Of a DNA stretch of 64,000 bases, positions 59,944-64,000 are shown one piece after another. The stretch covers positions 62,001 through 126,000 of the forward strand of contig JAMPHY010000005.1 in assembly GCA_023663185.1 (NCBI GenBank), written 5' to 3'. This DNA is from Clostridiales bacterium (GTDB lineage: Bacteria; Bacillota; Clostridia; Lachnospirales; Lachnospiraceae). The notes below the pieces were generated by a model that saw nothing but the letters and a program-made list of their open reading frames with translations, was not told where the DNA came from and ran no database searches. Within the stretch, counting starts at the first letter, position 1. Each line of letters begins with the position of its first letter. A program made the translations under genes and the position numbers.

Positions 59944-60609
59944 ATGGCTACATTACTTATTGTTGAAGATGACCGTAAAACAAACGAAGCAATATGTGAG
60001 TATCTTAAATCAGCAGGACATAACTTGATTCCTGCATACGATGGTTCTGACGCATTACAATTATTTGACAGCGGTATGATTGACTTGGTTGTACTTGATA
60101 TTATGCTCCCCAAAAAATCGGGGCTTTCCATCCTGCACGAAATAAGACAAAAAAGCTCTGTCCCTATACTTATGCTGACAGCGGTTGAAGATGAATATAC
60201 ACAGATTACAAGTTTTGATGAACAAGCAGACGATTATATAACGAAACCATTTTCGATGATTTTGTTAGGACGACGTATTACTGCTCTTTTGAGAAGAAGC
60301 GGAAAAGGCATAATGTCCAATACGATGACTTTTGGAAATGTAATTGTAGATTTTTCTGGTTATACGGCAAAGGATGATAATGGAAAAATTGATGTTACTC
60401 CAAAAGAAATAGATTTACTGAAGTTGCTTGTAGAACATAAAGGACTGGTACTTACCCGTTCTCAGATACTTGATGATTTATGGGGAGACAGTTATCCTAT
60501 TATCGACAGAACAGTTGATACCTATATTAAGAATCTTAGAAAGAAACTGCGGCTTGAATGTATTGTTACTGTCAAAGGCATCGGTTATAAATATGAGGTG
60601 GACGTATGA
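59944..60609 (+). CDS. OmpR-family response regulator
   Basis: 221 residues from ATG 59944 after AGAGGTG (GTG 59935 overlaps that site). Receiver acidic residues E8-D9-D10, phospho-acceptor D52 in VVLDIMLPKKSG, and Lys in YITKPFS. Winged-helix output domain: VTPKEIDLLKLLVEHKGLVL and TVDTYIKNLRKKLRLECI. It overlaps the kinase by four bases (ATGA). Probably binds the 11-bp repeats upstream of itself and of the ABC genes. Confidence 0.96.
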   Translation: MATLLIVEDDRKTNEAICEYLKSAGHNLIPAYDGSDALQLFDSGMIDLVVLDIMLPKKSGLSILHEIRQKSSVPILMLTAVEDEYTQITSFDEQADDYITKPFSMILLGRRITALLRRSGKGIMSNTMTFGNVIVDFSGYTAKDDNGKIDVTPKEIDLLKLLVEHKGLVLTRSQILDDLWGDSYPIIDRTVDTYIKNLRKKLRLECIVTVKGIGYKYEVDV

Positions 60610-61724
60610 AGAAAATGAAGATATTTCCAAAAACTTTTTTATATACTTTAGGGTTGCTGCTTTTTATAGTTGGAATCGCCCATCTTTTGCTTTATGTATT
60701 TATACCACACGAAATTATGGATATTACGATTAAGACAAATGAGCAAATATCTTTAAGCACAGATTTTAATGTAGCGCCTTATGTTAGGCAGACAATCGTA
60801 AATGCTTTGCCATTATCTTTGGTTTGCAGCATTATTATTTCCGTAGTCTGTTCTCTTCTATTTTCCAGAAAAATAACTGTTCCTATTAAGCACATCAATG
60901 CAGTAACGGGACTAATGGCGCAAATGGAAAAGGATGCTTTTTGCAATATCAGTTCAAAAGATGAAATCGGCGTGTTAGCGGATAACATTAACCATTTATA
61001 TCAGAGTTTGTTGTCAGCAATTCATAATCTTGAAATTGAAAAACAAAATGTAATAGAAAGTGAAAAATCGAAAATTGATTTTTTGCAAGCGGCTTCACAT
61101 GAATTAAAAACACCTGTTACGGCGTTGAATGCTACTTTAGAAAATATGATACTTGGTATTGGAAAATATAAAGACTATGACATTTACCTGCCAGAATGTA
61201 AAGAAATGACAGAGCAGCTTGCAAATATGATACATGATATTCTTGAAACATCACGGCTAAGTATATCATCAGAAAATGAGAAAGAGGTCGAAATTAATTT
61301 ATCAGAAATACTTTCTGTTCTATGCGAACCATATATTTTGATTGCAAAGGCAAAGGGCATTATATTTACGCTTGAGTTGTCAGAGGATTGCATGGCGGTT
61401 TTGCCACAGCGTATGTTTGAGAAAGCCGTTTCTAATATACTTGCTAATGCGATAACATATACAGAAGCAGGCAAAACAGTTTCTGTATATTTCAATGCTA
61501 AAAAACTTATTATTGAAAACGAATGTCTGCCGATTCCTGCTGAAACACTACGCCATTTGTTCGAACCGTTTTATCGTCCAGACTTTGCCCGAAACCGTGA
61601 TAGCGGTGGTAACGGACTTGGGCTATATATTGTCGCAACATTGTTTCAAGTAATGGATATTTCCTATTCTTTCAATCAGATGGAGCAACCGCAGGGAATG
61701 AGGTTTACCATCAACTTAAAGTAG
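60606..61724 (+). CDS. Sensor histidine kinase
   Basis: 372 residues. Two transmembrane helices (~11-33 and ~65-87) bracket a short ~30-residue external loop; HAMP follows (~88-140), HisKA with H165 in AASHELKTPVTALN, and HATPase with the Asn of VSNILANAITY and the G box NGLGLYIVATLF. The tiny external loop is like that of intramembrane-sensing or transporter-coupled kinases, which fits the MacB-like ABC operon 119 bp downstream. Confidence 0.95.
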   Translation: MKKMKIFPKTFLYTLGLLLFIVGIAHLLLYVFIPHEIMDITIKTNEQISLSTDFNVAPYVRQTIVNALPLSLVCSIIISVVCSLLFSRKITVPIKHINAVTGLMAQMEKDAFCNISSKDEIGVLADNINHLYQSLLSAIHNLEIEKQNVIESEKSKIDFLQAASHELKTPVTALNATLENMILGIGKYKDYDIYLPECKEMTEQLANMIHDILETSRLSISSENEKEVEINLSEILSVLCEPYILIAKAKGIIFTLELSEDCMAVLPQRMFEKAVSNILANAITYTEAGKTVSVYFNAKKLIIENECLPIPAETLRHLFEPFYRPDFARNRDSGGNGLGLYIVATLFQVMDISYSFNQMEQPQGMRFTINLK

Positions 61725-61754
61725 AATATGACAGAAAAGAAAATTTTTTGCTAA

Positions 61755-61798
61755 TTTCATATACATTTCATACTGGTTCCATATTGGAAAGATATGAT
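61755..61798 (+). promoter_or_regulatory. Triple 11-bp direct-repeat operator before ABC genes
   Basis: TTTCATA at 61755, TTTCATA at 61766 and TTCCATA at 61777 have exact 11-bp periods. A TATGAT -10 is at 61793-61798, with no good -35, as expected for an activator-dependent promoter. Confidence 0.7.
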
Positions 61799-61843
61799 AT
61801 GGCTGTCTGCTAAATAATTAATTTAGAAAATGGAGGTAGTTAA

Positions 61844-63235
61844 ATGAGTACAGTCGAGCGAGCATTTTTATATGTCACAAGAAAAAAGGGGAAAAGTATA
61901 TTGCTCTTTTTTGTCCTTCTTATTATGGCAACTTTTGTGTTGTCAGGACTTTCGGTTGGAAAAACAGCACAGTCAGAGCAAAAAAAGCTGCGGCAAACAA
62001 TGGGGGGAACATTTGAACTATCACCCGAATTTTCTGAAAAAAATCCATATTTCAAAGTAATAAACGATGGTGAAGGTGGAATGACATTATATACGGAGCG
62101 CCCTTTAACGCAGGAAATGATTGATTTAATCTTGAAAACGGACGGAATAAAAAGTTGTGATGCAGATACGCAAAGTAATGTTCAAGCAAACATCGAAATA
62201 TTTGAAGGAAATGTTGCGTTAAAGGGCGAGATAAATGATTCCGTATATGCAAGGACTGTTTATTCAAGTGAAACCAATTCCTTTTTTACCTCGCAGAGAT
62301 TGCAGTTGATTGAGGGGAGGCATATAACAAATGCCGAAAAGTATTCAGCCGTAATAAGTAAAGAATTAGCAGACAAAAACGGCTTGAAGATTGGAGACAG
62401 TTTTTCCATAAAGGCAGATTTTGAAGTTAAAGTGAATATTATCGGATTTTATAAAATCCTTGCCCCCGACTCTGCATTTGAAAACATTGCCACCTACGAA
62501 AAAATCGAAAATCAGATTTTTGTGGATTATTATACGCTGCAAAAGCTTTTTAAAGATACTCCCGTAGGCTTTTTGTCAGCAAAATTTTCGGTTGATGATC
62601 CTGCAGACCTTGAAAAAATTACCAAAGAAGTAAAGGAAAATTCTGAAATTGATTGGCAGGCGTTTACGCTTACGACCGATAATAAAGAGTATCAACAAGC
62701 TGCTGCACCGCTTGAAAAGCTACAATTTTTGGTTACATCAATTATTTTGGTCATTGCATTGGTCAGTGGAATAATTCTTGCTTTAATACTTACTATGTGG
62801 GGAAGAAGCCGTGTCCATGAAACAGGAGTGCTGCTTTCTATTGGCATTTACAAAAGTAAAATTATCGGTCAATATTTGGTTGAGGTTTTGATGATTGCCA
62901 TAATAGCTTTTGGAATATCATTTTTTACGAGTAATGCAGTTGCAAATCAACTGGCAAACGGACTTATTGAAAGTCCATCAAGTGAAGAAAATTCAAGCAC
63001 TGATAACAATGTGGTATGGAATATTAAAGACGATTATGGTCTTGATTTGGACGATGTTGATATCATAATAGCAGATGAAATCGAGGAAACCGAGAAAATC
63101 CATGTTTCAGTTGATATTTATGATATGTTTCGGCTATATTTGATTGGATTTGCAATAATCATGTTTTCGGTTCTTGTATCATCGGGTACGGTAATGCGTT
63201 TGAAGCCGAGAGAGATTCTATCAAAAATGAGTTAA
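61844..63235 (+). CDS. FtsX/MacB-type ABC transporter permease
   Basis: 463 residues, start after GGAGG. Helix 1 (~18-38), a ~240-residue MacB-like periplasmic-type domain outside the membrane, then three helices (LVTSIILVIALVSGIILALI; LVEVLMIAIIAFGISFF; YLIGFAIIMFSVLVSSGTVM) ending in RLKPREILSKMS, the usual FtsX tail. Such pairs export peptides or act in antimicrobial-peptide response. Co-transcribed with the ATPase 18 bp on. Confidence 0.93.
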   Translation: MSTVERAFLYVTRKKGKSILLFFVLLIMATFVLSGLSVGKTAQSEQKKLRQTMGGTFELSPEFSEKNPYFKVINDGEGGMTLYTERPLTQEMIDLILKTDGIKSCDADTQSNVQANIEIFEGNVALKGEINDSVYARTVYSSETNSFFTSQRLQLIEGRHITNAEKYSAVISKELADKNGLKIGDSFSIKADFEVKVNIIGFYKILAPDSAFENIATYEKIENQIFVDYYTLQKLFKDTPVGFLSAKFSVDDPADLEKITKEVKENSEIDWQAFTLTTDNKEYQQAAAPLEKLQFLVTSIILVIALVSGIILALILTMWGRSRVHETGVLLSIGIYKSKIIGQYLVEVLMIAIIAFGISFFTSNAVANQLANGLIESPSSEENSSTDNNVVWNIKDDYGLDLDDVDIIIADEIEETEKIHVSVDIYDMFRLYLIGFAIIMFSVLVSSGTVMRLKPREILSKMS

Positions 63236-63253
63236 AGAAAGGAGTTTTCACTA

Positions 63254-63883
63254 GTGTCTGTATTTGAAATTAAAGATGTATCTTACTCTTATGACAGAAG
63301 TAAAAAGATATTGACAGCGATAAATGCTGTATTTGAAACGGGAAAGATGTATGCCATACTTGGAGAATCCGGCTCTGGAAAGACTACTTTGTTATCATTG
63401 CTTGGTGGGCTTGATGTTACGCAAAAAGGTGAAATTTTATTTGATGGTGAGAGTATTTTAGAGCATAAACTTGAATATCATAGACGCCATCGAGTCTCGC
63501 TTATATTCCAAAATTATAATCTCATTGATTATATGACACCTGTTGAAAATGTAAGATTGACAGCAAAACAGGATGTTATGCCGATGTTAAAAAGGCTTGG
63601 TCTGACCGAAGATGAAACAAAACGGAATGTGCTGAAACTTTCTGGTGGACAGCAACAGCGTGTAGCAATAGCGCGAACACTTGTGGCAGATGCCCCGATT
63701 ATTCTGGCAGATGAGCCGACAGGAAATTTGGATGAAGATACTGCTGCTGAAATTACAGGTATTTTGAAAGATTGCGCCCACAGAATGAATAAATGCGTTA
63801 TTGTTGTTACTCACTCTAAGGAGCTGGCGGAGCAGGCAGATACAGTTTTTTGCTTGAAGAAAGGTAAATTGCTTCGAGTATGA
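63254..63883 (+). CDS. MacB/LolD-type ABC transporter ATP-binding protein
   Basis: 209 residues, GTG start after AAAGGAG. Walker [19 protein letters not shown]-loop [14 protein letters not shown], signature [15 protein letters not shown], Walker [13 protein letters not shown], switch [13 protein letters not shown]. Energises the FtsX-type permease. A 9-codon frame overlaps its stop; no further gene is visible before the window ends. Confidence 0.96.
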   Translation: MSVFEIKDVSYSYDRSKKILTAINAVFETGKMYAILGESGSGKTTLLSLLGGLDVTQKGEILFDGESILEHKLEYHRRHRVSLIFQNYNLIDYMTPVENVRLTAKQDVMPMLKRLGLTEDETKRNVLKLSGGQQQRVAIARTLVADAPIILADEPTGNLDEDTAAEITGILKDCAHRMNKCVIVVTHSKELAEQADTVFCLKKGKLLRV

Positions 63884-63909
63884 AATTTATTGCATTTTTA
63901 TTACGATAG
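63880..63909 (+). other. Nine-codon ORF overlapping the ABC stop
   Basis: An ATGA overlap opens MKFIAFLLR followed by TAG. The start resembles that of an FtsX-type permease, so it could be the stub of a lost second permease gene, or chance. From 63910 to 64000 I see only AT-rich sequence. Confidence 0.25.
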
Positions 63910-64000
63910 AGGAAAATGGAAAATCTCAAAAAATGATATTGAATAAAGAGAGAAAAACACATATGATAATAGTATATATATAATGAAAATCTAAAAGTAA

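Overview
The window reads as chromosomal DNA of an anaerobic, low-to-moderate GC Bacillota, most likely a Lachnospiraceae member. Supporting signs are a Gram-positive PolC replicase, MEP-pathway isoprenoid genes, rubrerythrin, DUF6033/DUF6020/DUF6115-type proteins typical of that family, AAGGAGG-like ribosome binding sites, frequent GTG/TTG starts and intrinsic terminators. The genus cannot be named from sequence alone.

Layout. 0-2.5 kb: the 3' end of a FapA (DUF342) gene and three small membrane or coiled-coil genes, which look like the tail of a flagellar/chemotaxis-type operon. 2.5-4.5 kb: a structured leader, then rpsB and tsf. 4.5-6.2 kb: an AT-rich cassette (XRE regulator plus an unknown protein) lying between two 22-bp direct repeats that differ at one base, one of which is the 3' end of tsf. 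6.2-16.7 kb: DUF6020 membrane protein, PepD, an M20 amidohydrolase, DUF6033, an MFS/spermidine-synthase fusion, rubrerythrin, polysaccharide deacetylase and a repeat-bearing bactofilin. 16.7-30.5 kb: the housekeeping block pyrH-frr-uppS-cdsA-dxr-rseP, a PP2C-like protein with a membrane Ser/Thr kinase, then ispG-polC. This block is usually continuous with rpsB-tsf but is split here by about 12 kb. 30.5-41.5 kb: YcxB-like membrane protein, carbonic anhydrase, a TPR-nucleotidyltransferase-like protein with a DUF4125 partner, a SpoIID/PG-binding/LysM spore-type protein, Uma2, PsiE-like, phosphodiesterase, DedA and a GT4 glycosyltransferase. 41.5-46.5 kb: a two-component system plus ABC transporter. 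46.6-48.1 kb: divergent tRNA-Glu and tRNA-Ala, then a DUF3800 gene followed directly by a promoter, a compact folded RNA and a terminator. 48.2-51.7 kb: ECF sigma factor, membrane protein and ABC transporter. 51.8-59.7 kb: GNAT, carbamoyltransferase-like, AlkD-like, a tiny two-helix membrane protein, a GH78 alpha-L-rhamnosidase lipoprotein, MATE and a small lipoprotein. 59.9-64 kb: a second two-component system with a MacB-like ABC transporter, both promoters carrying 11-bp-spaced direct repeats.

The most interesting candidate system is the DUF3800 protein with its adjacent structured RNA (47096-47991). Second are the repeat-flanked cassette behind tsf and the TPR-DUF4037/DUF4125 pair. The window also carries several families of intergenic hairpins: a set with a near-constant ACATATGT loop, two near-identical terminators 45 kb apart, and a 145-bp palindromic element between uppS and cdsA. 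All functional calls rest on motif reading; no database search was run.
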